Shown: positions 52,201-63,805 of the stretch, piece after piece
Position numbering within the stretch: the stretch's first letter is position 1
Layout: each line of letters opens with the position of its first letter
Assembly: GCF_030867095.1 (NCBI RefSeq)
Contig: NC_081835.1
Span: forward strand, 40,283,892 to 40,347,891
DNA: 64,000 bases
DNA from: Alligator mississippiensis
Lineage: Eukaryota; Chordata; Crocodylia; Alligatoridae
Reading direction: 5' to 3'
Notes under the pieces: generated by a model
Told to the model about the DNA's origin: nothing
What the model saw: the letters and a program-made list of their open reading frames with translations, nothing else
Databases searched by the model: none
Made by a program: the position numbers and the translations under genes

Positions 52201-52800
52201 AGTTGCCTATGACAACCATGCACTGAGAGTGTGCAGCCTCAGTCAGTTCCATAGTGAATTCGTGGTCAAGTTCTTGCTCCTGATTAGGAGGTTTGTATTA
52301 GACTCCTACTGTTATATCCCCTTCACCACGTTCCCCTCCATGTTCTTACCCAGAGGGTCTCCAGTTGTCTTCCTTGGTTGCCAATCTCCGCCTGTAGGGA
52401 AGTGTACTCCTCCTTCACATAGAGAGCTACACTCCTGCCCTTTCCTGCAACATGATCTCTCCTGTATAAGGTATAGCCATCCATACCTATGGTCCAGTCA
52501 TAGGTGATGTCCCACCAGGTCTCCATTATCCCTATGAGATCATAGTCATTTCTGTTTAGCAGAAGGGCCAGTTCCTCCTGTTTGTTGCCAAGGCTCCTGG
52601 CATTTGTGTATAGGCAAGTGAGCCTGCCATTGGAGGCCCTAGCCTTCCCTGCACTACTAGAAGAGCCCTGTCCCTGGGCTGGGGTAGGAGTGAGTTCCCT
52701 TGTGCAGCCTGACCTGCTGATTTTGTGGCTGATGCTCGGCAGGTTTGCACCGGTGGTTATCTGTCCATCCCCCAGTGAACTTAGTTTAAAGCCTGGTTAA
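49215..52800 (-). mobile_element. Nearly full-length CR1 LINE (-), broken frames, with a solo LTR inside
   Basis: From the 3' end: 3' UTR and RT C-terminus at 49215-49740, a solo LTR (49741-50296), then RT with 'NPHHTYRLRSATLAST' (50255-50629 region), RT core at 50828-51175 ('DIIYLDFKKAFDLVSHD'), RT start at 51215-51550, linker and endonuclease at 51629-52150 ('LGDSDHELIIFS'), and the endonuclease start at 52323-52526 ('GYTLYRRDHVAGKGR'). The sequence to 52800 is the region upstream of the endonuclease. Several frameshifts and stops make it inactive. Confidence 0.88.
49741..50296. mobile_element. Solo LTR, 556 bp, 4-bp target duplication
   Basis: The ends are 'tgttacgtc' and 'tctggtaaca' (TGTTAC/GTAACA inverted). 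AGCC lies at 49737-49740 and 50297-50300. CR1 sequence ('cagctgcagcc' / 'agcctcaccaaggctgag') rejoins exactly when the LTR and one AGCC are removed. Orientation was not settled. Confidence 0.82.
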
Positions 52801-52804
52801 GCAG

Positions 52805-53395
52805 GTCAGCAGGGGTGGTTCCTTCCTGTACCCTCAGTAAGGTTTCTTTAAATTACAGACAGCTCTCCAGAACTCCTTTACCCCTCAGACTGGCCTCCCA
52901 GGAGATCCTGCCCATCATTTCCCTGAGGGAGTCAGAGTCTGCTTTTCTGAAGTCCATGGTCCTTACTATTCTGCCTTTTCCATTTTTTCCCTCAGGATCC
53001 TGAACAAAATAATCTCATGGTCAGTGCTGCCCAAGGTCAAGAAAAGCATTGGCCCCTAGTTGGCCTCTCCAGTACTTGCACCAAGAAGTTGTCCCAACAC
53101 TCTCCAAAAACTTCCTGAATTGCCTGTACACTGCTGTATTGCTCTCCCAGCAGATGTCAGGGTGATTGAAATTCCCCATGAGAATCAGGGCCTGTAATTG
53201 GGAAACTTCTGCTAGCTGCTGGAAGAAAGCCTCATCCACCTTATCCTCCTGGTCTGGTGGTCTACAGCTGACACCTACCATGACATCAACCTTGTTGTTC
53301 TTTCCTTTGACCCTAACCCAGAGACTTTCAAAAGGCCTATCTCCAGTTTCATACTGGACCGTTGAGCAATCATATAGGTCTTCTATATAAAGCAT
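52805..53395 (-). mobile_element. CR1 LINE fragment (endonuclease C-terminal half)
   Basis: The minus strand at 53021-53395 encodes 'VDVMVGVSCRPPDQEDKVDE' and 'ALILMGNFNHPDICW'. The part down to 52805 is the linker after the endonuclease. Boundaries abut a + oriented CR1 3' end. Confidence 0.82.
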
Positions 53396-53735
53396 GACTT
53401 ATGAGGAACATAAAGCACAGATTATGAGGAACATCTGAAAGAGCTAGGGTTATTTAGTCTGGAGAAGACAAGACTAGGGGGATCTGACAACAATTTTCAA
53501 ACACTTGAAGGATGATTATAAAGAGCATGGAGACAGCCTGTTTTCTGTGACTAGAGGGGACAGGACTAGGAACAACAGCTTCACACTGCAGTAGAGGAAA
53601 CTTAGGTTGGATTAAGAAAAGCTTTCTGACTATGACAGTGGTCCAGCACTGGAACAAGCTACCTAGAGAAGTGGAGTCTCCATCTCTGCTATTAAGGAAG
53701 CTCATGGGAGTGGAAAGGGAATATGTCCTTTCACA
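53396..53735 (+). mobile_element. CR1 LINE 3' fragment in + orientation
   Basis: The order 'ttagtctggagaagacaaga', 'ggattaagaaaagctttctg', 'ccagcactggaacaagctac' and 'ctattaaggaagctcatggg' is the CR1 RT C-terminus and start of the 3' UTR in + orientation. Together with the preceding fragment it looks like a 5'-inverted insertion. Confidence 0.72.
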
Positions 53736-54077
53736 GAAGCAGAGGTAGGCCTGCTCTCTCCCTGTGGCTCATGCAGATCTTCCAAGATCTGCTGCTAGAG
53801 CAATTCCTGAGCCTGCCAGAGGACTTCTGTCTACAATCAATCCATCAACTACTATCTGCACTGAAATGCTGGAAGCCTGTGTGGGGAACCCCTGCTCCCT
53901 CCAATGCATTTCTTCCCATGACCCTGAACTCCCTGTGGCACCCTGCTACCTACCACCCCCCTGGGACTCCCTCTTAGCTCTGAGAGAAGCACACCCAGGG
54001 ATCCCCACTGTGCTAACTCTTGGACACATGGAGGTTGGGAGAGACAGTGCGAGCATAGTGGATGCGGCTGCCTCTCA
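53736..54077. other. Short spacer, nothing recognised
   Basis: No feature seen. Confidence 0.45.
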
Positions 54078-54765
54078 GGTTGGATAAAAATCAATGATTT
54101 AAAAATAAATTAAATTTTAAAAATCTGATTTTTTATTTAAATCAGATTTTTTTAATTTAATTTTTTAATTTTAAGATGCTTTTTTATAAAGTTAGTTTTA
54201 ATTTAAGATATGTTTAAACTCAAAGTTATCATCAGGGAATAAGGATTATAACTTCTGATTATATACTGTTTGAGACAATATAGTCATGTAAAATTTTTAG
54301 AAAAATTTTATAAATAGGTCACAACAGGACATGGACTATATTAGGGGCCCAATCTTATAGGGTTTCCAAAGGCTCTTCTATAGATTAGTAAAGATTAAAG
54401 AAAACTACTCTACCCAATGGGACTCAGTGCTCAGTCTAGAAGATCCCATTAAGCATCTCTGTGATGCTTAGTTTCAGTTCTCAGATTGTGGATTTATGTC
54501 TCAAGAGATAACATCTTTGTTAACAGCAGTGTTTGGAGATGAGAGATAACAGACCTGATTACCTACCTATGAGCCCTCTTGTCTCTCTGAAAAATTGTGT
54601 ATGCAGAACCAAGCCCTTACCTCTCTCTTAAAGTACAAAGTTTCAAGCACTTAAATGAATAAAGGATATCAAACAATAATGCGCTTTTATAGAAAACAAT
54701 GATTAAACTGAGGCTTCCTGACCAGTGATTTAAATAGAGCTGATTTAAATCAAATCCACCCTCCT
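54078..54765. mobile_element. AT-rich terminal-inverted-repeat element
   Basis: The left end 'ggttggataaaaatcaatga' followed by 'tttaaa', and the right end 'gatttaaatcaaatccaccc', are rough inverted repeats. The interior near the left end is built of TTTAAAT/AAATCAGATTTT palindromic words. A short target duplication could not be fixed. Probably a MITE-like DNA transposon of unknown superfamily. Confidence 0.55.
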
Positions 54766-57700
54766 CCCTCTACTGGCTGTTAGCACCCACAGCACTACAG
54801 CCCGGTCACTCCACAAGTATGTCTCAGGAGGAAAGGGAGGCACTGCACCCTAGGGGGACATGGCCAAGGAAGGGTTCACAGCAGATGAGGAGGCTAGTCA
54901 TTGGAGAGAAGAGCCAGAGGAAGCAATGCAGTGCTCTCCCCTGCATCATCCGAACCTCAAACCCCTCAAGGGTTGCATGCAATAAATGATTTTACAGCCA
55001 GCACGGCGGGGAGTAATGTAGAAAAGCATGCTGCAAACTACCTCTACTGTGCAAGACCTGACTTTGGGGAGAACTACAGCAGCAGGTCAATGTGGTAGGA
55101 GTCCAGAGATGGACCACAGAGTCTGCCCAGAAAAAACAGAAGGACCTGAGCTGTTGGGCAAAGATGCACCTCTAGATAGCATGCCAGAAGAGTGGGGGAA
55201 ATTTTACCAGGATGCCTTTATCTAGCACCTGTCACCCTACCTACTTCTGGTGGCCACTATGGGCAGTGTCTCTGAAGTCAGTGGTGCTTTCAGAATCAAC
55301 ACAGTGCAGTTGCCCCTTAGAAGCGGAGTTGGTATATCAGGGGCTTCATGCTTTATTGGGCTGTGTTGGTACGGAGCTTGGAGCTTAGCGCATGGTATAG
55401 CTGAGGAAATTTTACGAGGCACCTCACCAGGTAAAAAGTCCCCAGGATCACATCCTCTCATAGAGTTAGGCATTGGTAGGACTGCCGAAGGGACTATAAC
55501 TCCTTCCACCCTGCACCCTTCCCTGGCTCCAAGCCCTCCTATTTCCCTGCTTTCTTTGATACCCAGGACATTGGAAGTGGCATGCATCTCTAAGTCCCAA
55601 GAAGGGAAGGCACACATCCAAGTGAGTTGGTGAACTGTGTGCAGTCTATGGGAGGTCCACCTAAGAAACCTGAGGAATAAACAAATATATATATATGTAT
55701 ATTTACTTCACAGCCACCCACTCCAGCTCAGAGGAACTCAACCTTGAGATCACTGCCCCAGCTTTCTGCCGATTCATTGCCCTCTCCACTCCCTCTGTAA
55801 CAGAGGCAGATGAGGCCTTGGATCCAATGCAGCCCAGATCCCCTCACTGGTTAGACAGAGCAGATATTTCTGGCACAGTAGTCCTGCTGCAGCAACCTCA
55901 AGTGGAGAGGTCCAGGAAAGGGGTTTTCCTTGACCACATGCCCTTGCAGTTTTGCCCTTCAGTCCATAGCCAAGGCCCTTCAGGGCCAGGGTAACTCTTC
56001 CTCCTTTGGGGCAGCAGTCCCAAGACACTTGTGCCTCATCCCTTTCCTTGGGCATCAGGGCATGCCAAACAGCAGGTGGTGGTGGGATGAGGGAGGGCAG
56101 CAATTGCTTACCTTGTTGCCCAGACAAGGGAGACAAGGCAGGAGGTGGCAACCTTACAAAGGGTGGTTGTTGGTATAGGGAGCACACTGTCAGAGATATT
56201 TAAGATCTTGCAGGACAATCTAACCCAAAAGCAAACAGCACATGGAGGTAAACACATGGTTCAGAAGTTGGTAGCAAAGAAAAGCTTTGGGCTCTTTGCC
56301 ACTAGACTGCTGTTCCAAGAAAGGGGCCTAGTCTCGAGAGAAGGGATCCACCTTCAGGCATTGTCTAACTAGGCAAAAAGGGCTGTAAACTAGGCCCTAA
56401 AAAAGACAACAAATAAAATCCACTGGCCACATTGCATTCAATAGCAGTGTATTCAATAGCAAGGGATGAAGAAAAGCTAGAGACCTACAATACAGCAACA
56501 AACTGGTAGAGAAGACAGAAAAGCATTTCTGATGTATGTGTACAAAACCAAGTCTAGAAGGAAGAAAGTAACAAATATCAGTGCATCTAGGTGAAAATAA
56601 AGAAGGAAATGAACAGTCTGAGCCACTGTCACGCTGGGGAGGGAGGAAGGGGGCTGAAGCAGCAGCTCTAAGTAGGTCTGGGGTACAAAAATGATAGCAG
56701 CTTGTAATGGAGCCCCAACCCCTATTACTAGAAGGAGGCCTGGAGTGGGGGCAACCCAGGCATCCTCAGCCCACCTGCTGGGGCTTTCTTGTCTTTTTTG
56801 CCCCCTTTCCTTCACCCATGGCCTCATAGACGGATTAATACATGGGCTGGCGAGGCCCAGGCCCAGTGGTCCCTGCCAATCAGGGGCCCTGGGGTGCCTG
56901 GGTTCCCACGGGAAACAGCAGGTTTTCCCTTGCAGGCAGGCAGCATTCCAGCCTGCAAGGGGTCCTGCTTGGGGCTGACAGGAGCAAGACACAGGGGGTG
57001 CTGCATCCTTGCGTGTGGTTGCATGCATGCACATGGCCCAGAACACAGCTGGGCAGCATGGAGGACAGCTCCCTGAAGGTAAATGTATTGGGGAAAGGGG
57101 TGTGGGGGGACAGCTCCCCTCTGTTTTGTTCCCCCCCCCCCCCATAAAGCCAGAGTTGCTGGGGCTATCCCTAGGATGGGAGCCTTGCGGTGTCCCCAGG
57201 TGAACCCCTGAGGAAGAAGGAGGAACCAGAGGAGCAGCTCCCCCATGATGACTGAGCAAATTATAAGAGAAGTTCTTCTTTTTGTTTATGTTTCTTTTGC
57301 GCTTTGAACAAGCCCCAGTGTTGCTTGGGCAGAGCTTCTGGCGCCAGCTGGGGATTTAAGTTGTATCAGAGCTGGGAACATCTAGGAGCAGGGCACCTGA
57401 GGTCTGAGCAGCTTTCCCACTATGCTGCAAGGGCAGCTCAGGTTTCCATACCGTGGGCCTGGAGTGGGGCCCAGGGCAGTTAGTGCAAAAGTGGCCAGCA
57501 GTAGAGGTGCCTGGCCAGACACACATCTGAGAAAAAGCCAACCTTGCAGGTGCACCCCAGGGTGGCTCACACCGCTGCATTGCCAGCCAGCCACCATTCC
57601 CAACACAGCAGCCAGTAATGCTGCCCCGAGAGCTCAGGTGTCCTCTGTGAACAGCAGTGATACTTTGGTGGGTGTTCTAATGTAGACCACCGAGTTAGGA

Positions 57701-58089
57701 GGAAAAGATGAACCATACATTCTTCAAAAAGGTAACAAAAACATCCCAAACATTATTAGTTTTTTTTAAATTATATCTGCTGGAAGAATCGTTCAATAAA
57801 ACACAAAACGTTCAGTAAGTCCTTAAGAGGTGAGGAGTCTGATTTTTTTTTTCTTCCAGAAGGTAGGGAATATAACAAAGCAGTCATCTATTTTGGCTTT
57901 TGTTCTGCCCAATAAGGTACAACTGGTTGTGAACATGAAGGTGATAAGGAACTGGGAGGACATGATCATGATAAAAAAAAGAATGATTCTAAGGAAGTGA
58001 AAATATGAGATCTGCAAAGCAAGGATACTGGACTTTCAAAAGGGCAGATTTCAAGTGACTCAGAGGAATCATGGGTAGACAGAATGAGG
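54766..58089. other. Spacer, nothing recognised
   Basis: This holds short open frames without domains, an (AT)n run near 55687-55700 and a C-run of about 14 at 57129-57142. No host exon or repeat family was recognised. Confidence 0.45.
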
Positions 58090-58980
58090 TACTAAGGGGT
58101 CCAGGAAGGCTGCCAGCTCCTAAAGAACATACTATTTGGAGGTTCAATTAGAAGCTGTTTAGGTGGGCCTTGAAAGGGGGAAAAAGGACTTGGGGAATTA
58201 TATAGACTGATCAGTCTGACTTCAATACCTGGAGCATTACTGCAGCAAATTATAAAATGATCAGTTTGGATGCAGCTCAAGGAAGAAAGGATCATAAACA
58301 TCCAGTATAGACTTAAGAACAAATTATGCATAGCAAAACTGATCTCCTTCATTGACAGGGTAATTAGTTCAGTGGATGAAGAAAATGTGTCGTACGTAAC
58401 GTATGTGGACTTTAGAATACTTCGTGGAACTTTATCAAAAGCCTCTCATATGTGAATGGGAGAAATGTGGGATGGATCGAATTACTGTTAGGTGAATATA
58501 TACTTGGTTGAGTGATTGCAAGCAGAGAGTAAGTATTAAGTAGATCCATGTCAGAATGGCAGGCAGTCTAAAGAGGGGTTCCATCAGAGACTGTTCTGTA
58601 TTTAGTAGTGTTTAACGTATTAATTAATGACTGAGATACAAAAGTAATACATTTACTGATTGAGTCTGTAGATGACTCAAAATTGGGGGAGTTGCAAACA
58701 CTTTACTACCTTTCCTATCCTCCAGCATTGCTGAGAAGGATCTAGGGGTTTGGGTGGATCACAGATTCAACATAAGCCAGCAGTGTGATACAGCTCCTAA
58801 AAAAAGAAAATGTAAATTTTGACTGCATTAATTGAAGTACTGCATATAAGAAATGAAAACTGATAGCACCACTTCTTGCAGTTTAGGCCCCTTTTAAGAG
58901 TAGTGTGTGCAGTTCTGGGCTCTGCCTTTTAAGAAGGATGTAGAGAAGCTAAAGATCAAGAGGTGCACAACAAAGGTACT
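58090..58980 (+). mobile_element. Old CR1/L3-like LINE relic
   Basis: The order 'acttggggaattatatagac', 'gggtaattagttcagtggat', 'tatgtggactttagaatact', 'gagaaggatctaggggtttg' and 'cagcagtgtgatacagctcc' follows CR1-type RT (conserved blocks in correct order), but frames are thoroughly broken. Confidence 0.6.
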
Positions 58981-59059
58981 GAAAATAATGTTTATAACTT
59001 ATGCTCAGGCTCAGAATTCTCAGGCTTATCCTCTGCGGATTGGACCCAACATACATACT

Positions 59060-59300
59060 AATTAGCACTTCATACCAGGCAATACAATGTGGCTGAAGTG
59101 TAGTACTAAGTGGGAATTATCCAAATACATCATTTAAATTCAATTTTACACTAATCTACTTTTAGAAAGCCCTTCTCACTGTAATTCACATGCAAACATC
59201 TGTAGCCCCTTGCAGAATCTGCAATAGGACCTGAACCTTTCACTTTCAGATTCTGGATTTAGAGCCCTTACTAACTGAGCTGAGCTCAAAAGCAGTCAGT
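59060..59300 (-). mobile_element. tRNA-derived SINE fragment
   Basis: On the minus strand from about 59290, an A-box-like 'AGCTCAGTTAGTAAGGGC' is followed 35 bases later by a B-box-like 'AGGTTCAGGTCC'. The distance and order are those of a tRNA promoter. The ends do not form an acceptor stem, so it is a SINE head and not a tRNA gene. Confidence 0.55.
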
Positions 59301-59790
59301 AGACAAAGGGGTGAGTAGTCACAAGGCACACTTGTACATATGATGAAATTTGCCTGTTTTTGCAATCTAGCTGTGTTCCAGTTTCCACGTATGGGTTTTT
59401 CTGGCAATTTAAATATCTTTTTGGGCATTTAAAGTAAAACACATCCTGATGTATTTTAATTTGGATTGCCAAGAATTAAACCTGTGTCCATGGATCCATC
59501 ACATGAAAACAGAAAGGCACTCAAAGGCATGTAATGAGCCCTGTTGTCTGCTAGATGCCACTGCAATTTTTGTGTAGTTCACCCCTTTGTCTACCAGATG
59601 TTGCTTCAAATTACATACAGGAAGATATGCCAGCTGTAGGTGTTATAAGGCCTATTACCTCAGCCAAGAGCTCCTTTACCTACAGGTGGTGTCAGGATGG
59701 ACCTTGCTCTAAAATCACCCAGTCTGCCAGGAGAATGATCTTGTTTCTCTCACCCATCACGACTTGCTTTTATAATTGCGCAGAGCACTG
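59301..59790. other. Spacer, nothing recognised
   Basis: No feature seen. Confidence 0.45.
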
Positions 59791-59799
59791 AGATGTCCT

Positions 59800-60060
59800 G
59801 CTCCTAAGGAGGAGAAACTGCTAGGGAAGGGACCCTAGCAGTGAGTGAATAAGGATCCCAGCTGTGGGTTGCCAGGGCAACCAGGGAAGGTCAGCTGACC
59901 GGAAGGGGCAGGGCCTGGCCTTTATAAAGCTCAGGGGCTGAGGCTAGGCTAGCAGTTCCTTGCCAGCTGCCAAAGAGGAAGGAGCTCTCTCACAGAAGGG
60001 ATAGAGTATTTCCTGGTTGCTGTTTATAACCGGTGGTTTGGGTGAGGCTATTAGGGGTTG
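59800..60060 (+). promoter_or_regulatory. TATA-containing, LTR-like upstream region of the tandem repeat
   Basis: 'gcctttataaagctcagggg' (TATA at 59923-59928) is followed by GC-rich sequence leading into the degenerate tandem repeat. The layout is that of an LTR or retroelement leader, but no LTR ends or target duplication were found. Confidence 0.35.
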
Positions 60061-60560
60061 GAGGAGGCCTCATTGGGGACTCACAGTCAAGTGGGGACCC
60101 CAGCGCCAGTAAGGGCGCAGCATTCTCATAGGGGACCCACAGTGGTGTGGGGGCCCCAGCGCCAGTAAGGGCACTGTGTACGGGGTGCATAGACCCCAGC
60201 CCCAGAGAGGGGCGGTTGAGAAGCCTTAGTGTGGGTGTGGCAAGCCCCAGAGAAGGGGACAGCTTGCTAGTGAGCCCCGAGAGAGGGCGGCATTATAGGA
60301 GAGCCCTGAGAGGAAAGGGGCGGCATTACCGAGAAGGCCCAGGGTGGCCACGGAGAGCCCCAGGAGAGGGCAGCAGAAGGGAGCAGCATTGCGGTGGGCC
60401 CCTGAGAGAAGGGGAAAGTGTTACAGAGGAGCCCCCGAGAGAGGGCGGCACTATAATGAAGGCCCCAGAGGAGGGCGGCAATACTGAGGAGGGGCAGCAT
60501 TGTGGAGAAGGCCCCAGAGAGAGGGCACAGAGAGAGACAGGGCCACCGGGGGCCCGAGCG
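60060..60560 (+). repeat. GC-rich degenerate tandem repeat (unit roughly 30-45 bp)
   Basis: The units are variants of 'gccccagagagagggcggca' followed by a variable 10-20 base spacer such as 'ttatagga' or 'ttaccgagaa'. About a dozen copies are visible. All frames stay open over long stretches, including 60147-60575 (+) and three minus frames, which is expected from the composition. It may be a minisatellite or a repeat inside a retroelement leader. Confidence 0.65.
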
Positions 60561-60899
60561 CCAGAGAGACTGTAGACCTGGACAGAACAACGTCCATCCA
60601 CCTGCGAGGCTTGGGGCGTGGTATTGGGGTGGTAGGAGCCACGCATAGCCCCTAAGGCTAGGGTGCCCCGGAAGCACCCATTTGTAGAGTGGGACCCACG
60701 AGGGGTCTGGGAGTCCACAGGCAGTGACTACAACAAGAAGTGACCAAGAGGGCATAAAAAGGCAGCCTCCCTAACATACTTTAACATCAAAGATGTGGCG
60801 GGTGAGAAACTGAGGATGCCCTTGGGCCAACTTGGCACGGGAAGGGGCCTTAAGGAGATCATGGCCCTCCTGTAGGACCCCGCCTGTGACATATAACTT

Positions 60900-62079
60900 A
60901 GTAGGAGGCAAAATCCCTAAAGTGATCTTTCTGGCCCTAATCTCTGTCGTCTTTGTGGGGCTCCAAACCTTCCCTTTACCCCATCCTAGCCACTCCAGTT
61001 CCTGATGGAATTAAAGTTTAGCTGTGGCCTGATACTGTAATGCCCAGTAATTCAAATAGTGTCCTCAGCAGCCTGCAATCTGGCTGACTGTAGTCTTAGT
61101 CTAAATCATGCCAATAGCAGGCAACATAGGATATGATCCTTCATTGGACTCAAAATAGCTAGGAATATGGTTGCTTTAGTCCCTTCTTTTGAGGCCAGGC
61201 TATACAGCCGTGGAGCCTCAGACTGTCCTGACCCCTTACTCAAGGGCAGTCTCTAGTCCTCCAATAAATTAGTACATTGTTGCTCCCTCTGGAACTGTAC
61301 ATGTCCCAGATGTTAGTGAACAAAGTTCATCACTGACATCCCTCTTCTGATCAACCTCCATCCAAGGTTTCTCTGACCTTTTGAGGATGATCTCCGTTGC
61401 TTTTCATGCCGGGATCCGATTTTTTGTTTAGCGTCCAAATCTTCGTGCAGGCACTCCTCCAAGTGCCCCTTTGCTCAGGTCACTTCCACAGTGTTCCTGG
61501 CAGGGTCAGTGGCACTTACTTCAAGGACCACTCTGCCGTGGCTTGCAGGGAATCGACTCCTTCTGTCCCACTCTGGGGCTGGAAGTACCTTCCAGCAGCC
61601 TTCTGCCTCCAATCTGGAGTGAGAGACTGCTCCAGAAGTGCTGCTGCAGCTTTTGCTGTACTCTCTCTCCTGGCTCTGATCGGCTGATCATGCTGCGAGC
61701 TCTATTTACTTTAGTTTTCCCTCTCACTCACCTGTTTGCTGCTCTCCCTCTCCTGGCTTCAGCTGCAACCCGGTGAGTTGAGCATGCTGCGGGCTCCATT
61801 TACTTTCTTCTGCCCTTTCACAGAAGGGAAGAGGATACCTGCACTTAGGTAATTGGGTGTAATGTGTTTGTTCAGATGCCAGGTGTTGCATACCAGATGA
61901 TGTGGTCTACCCAGCCTGACATGAATCAATCTTTGTTCTCCTGTACAAACACCTTCTCCTCCCCCCCCCCCCCCCCCCCTCCGGCCATGCCCTGGCCAGG
62001 GTGACAATGGCACCGTCACTCCATAATGTGCCCCTGGTTTCATCCAGGAATGCAGAATCGCTTGGGGATACAGGTTGAT
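60900..62079. other. Spacer with a local duplication
   Basis: Near 61660-61830 a block with 'ctcctggct' and 'catgctgcgagctc' / 'catgctgcgggctc' followed by 'atttactttagt' / 'atttactttctt' occurs twice about 95-105 bp apart. A C19 run lies at 61961-61979. No gene was recognised. Confidence 0.5.
61961..61979 (+). repeat. C19 homopolymer
   Basis: Uninterrupted run of 19 C. Confidence 0.95.
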
Positions 62080-62215
62080 ACCCATATTGGTCTATAGGCA
62101 AAAGGAATCCGAACTCATGGTTCAGGTGATATTTTTTTATTAGACCAATTGGATATTAGCAAAATAATTTCTTTATTTGCAAGCTTCTGGGTGCACACAC
62201 CCTCACATCCATTTG
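62080..62215. mobile_element. SINE-like repeat, opposite-strand relative of 20640-20800
   Basis: On the minus strand the blocks 'AAGCTTGCAAATAAAG', 'TTGGTCTAATAAAA', 'GTTCGGATTCCTTTTGCC' and 'TAGACCAATA' match 20640-20800 in order. Confidence 0.55.
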
Positions 62216-63344
62216 TGTTCAGAGCAAATGGCTCCCTCCTGATCATGGGAGTATAGCTCATAGCCCCCATGCACAAGCTCACCACAGAGGCAGCCCCCTG
62301 GCAGCAGGCAGCCTTAATGAGACTGGCACCATCACTGTCTAATCTGCCACACCCTGGACTGCTTTCAGATGCCCTTAGAGCCACTGGTGCCTGCCCCCTT
62401 AGCACTAATGTTGCAAACAGCTGTTGATTTGGTGGTGATGACAACAAAGCTGGGAACAAAGCCTGGGACCCTAGCCTGATGATCTCCTACTGACCACACA
62501 CTCTGAAAGAAAAGAAGATTGAAAGGTTTTTTTTTTACATAATTAACCTGATTTATTAAGCAAAATTTATATAAATAACCAAATGTTACAGCATTTACAA
62601 GGTAACCATTATCAAGAAGCAGTAGTCTTCAACTTTTTAAACCTCAGGCAATATGCAACAAGTTGCATTCCAAGAACTTTTTTAGCGGCAAGCAATAACC
62701 ATAAGCATTGTTTATGCTTAAATCAACTAACAAGCAATAACCTGTAATCAGCGACTATCACTGCACATAAGCAACACTGGCTTCCTACATTTCCAAGCTG
62801 AACTGCCCTTCTCTCTCCCTTTCTCATGAATGCCTCCTGCCGCATTGCCTGGCTGACACTCGGCCACAGACACTATGTGCCTGTCTTGCTATCTCCTGCA
62901 ACCATACCACGCAGGTACTGATGGCACTGATGATCCTATCTGTCCAGGTATTGTTATCAGGCTTCCTACATGGTTTATGTTTTTTTGGCAGTAGTGACGG
63001 TATAACAAGTGGAGCTAAAAATCGAGGAATACAGGCAATTATTCTGTGCTCTGTGAATTAGACAAAAAACCATCAAGAAGGGCTTGCCTGCCTGTCCAAG
63101 TTGTTGGACTGCAGGCTCTGAATAGCTGCAAACAATTCGCCATCGGCGCCTACCTGCTTTGCATTGCCCTTAACCTTCCTGCACAATTTCCGCACACACC
63201 CTCTTCCCCCCCAATCTGTCAGTTTAGTTGTCAGTTGAATTAACCCCTCCTCAGCACATCATATCCCAGCCTAATCTCAGGAGTCAGTTCAGATGTCAGT
63301 TGATTTAAAGGTTCCCCATGACGTAACATACTGGTTGTGGAGGA
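62216..63344. other. Spacer, nothing firm
   Basis: If the Myb/SANT-like relic to the right belongs to a Harbinger-type transposon, other parts of it might lie here, but I could not recognise any. Confidence 0.45.
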
Positions 63345-63805
63345 CTATGTCCACAGTCTCTCCTCTTCAGCAGATTCATCAAGGGCCAGTACTAGTGAAC
63401 TGCCACTGTTTACCTTGCTTGAGGAAGCAGGACTTGCAGTCAGACCCACGTTTGGTGAGCTCTCAGGAGTGGAGAATGGTCTGGATACCTCTAGTTGTCT
63501 CCTTGCTTGGTGTTCAAGTACCTCCGTTAACGCTTGGAGGTACCAATAATGGAGCACGTTACACATGGGGGTGCTGTTCCGATGAGCTCTTGCTACTTCA
63601 CATTGGAAAGCAGTTCTCATATTCTTGGACTTTACCCTGCACTGGACCACTGTCTTCTTGTGCCTCTGCTTGGCAAGTCTCCTGGACACATCCCGGTAGT
63701 TGTGCAAGTCTGTACTCAGGCTGTTGCTGATGCCAACTGGCTTAACACCTCAGGGTCTCCTAGCACCCGCACCGGGCTCTTAGTTTCTGCATAGGACCAA
63801 ATTGT
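63345..63805 (-). pseudogene. Broken Myb/SANT-like DNA-binding domain protein
   Basis: On the minus strand, a frame ending at 63345 contains 'NYRDVSRRLAKQRHKKTVVQ' and 'CRVKSKNMRTAFQCEV', which fit the second and third helices of the Myb/SANT-like domain found in Harbinger-associated and MSANTD-type proteins. The first helix is in a different frame upstream (about 63800-63720): 'IWSYAETKSPVRVLGDPEVL' and then a stop. A frameshift near 63715 therefore separates the two halves. A serine/proline-rich tail follows the domain. It is probably a dead transposon-linked copy. No transposase was recognised next to it. Confidence 0.55.

Noticed and set aside
59215..59295. tRNA gene on the minus strand
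   Set aside because: A- and B-box-like words are present at tRNA spacing, but the ends do not form an acceptor stem. It is better explained as a SINE head.
60060..60560. CRISPR-like array of repeats and spacers
   Set aside because: Repeat units are degenerate and the spacers are not uniform. The setting is a vertebrate genome.
60147..60575. A 142-codon repetitive frame and three minus-strand frames
   Set aside because: All are translations of the same degenerate tandem repeat, with no start context or conserved composition.
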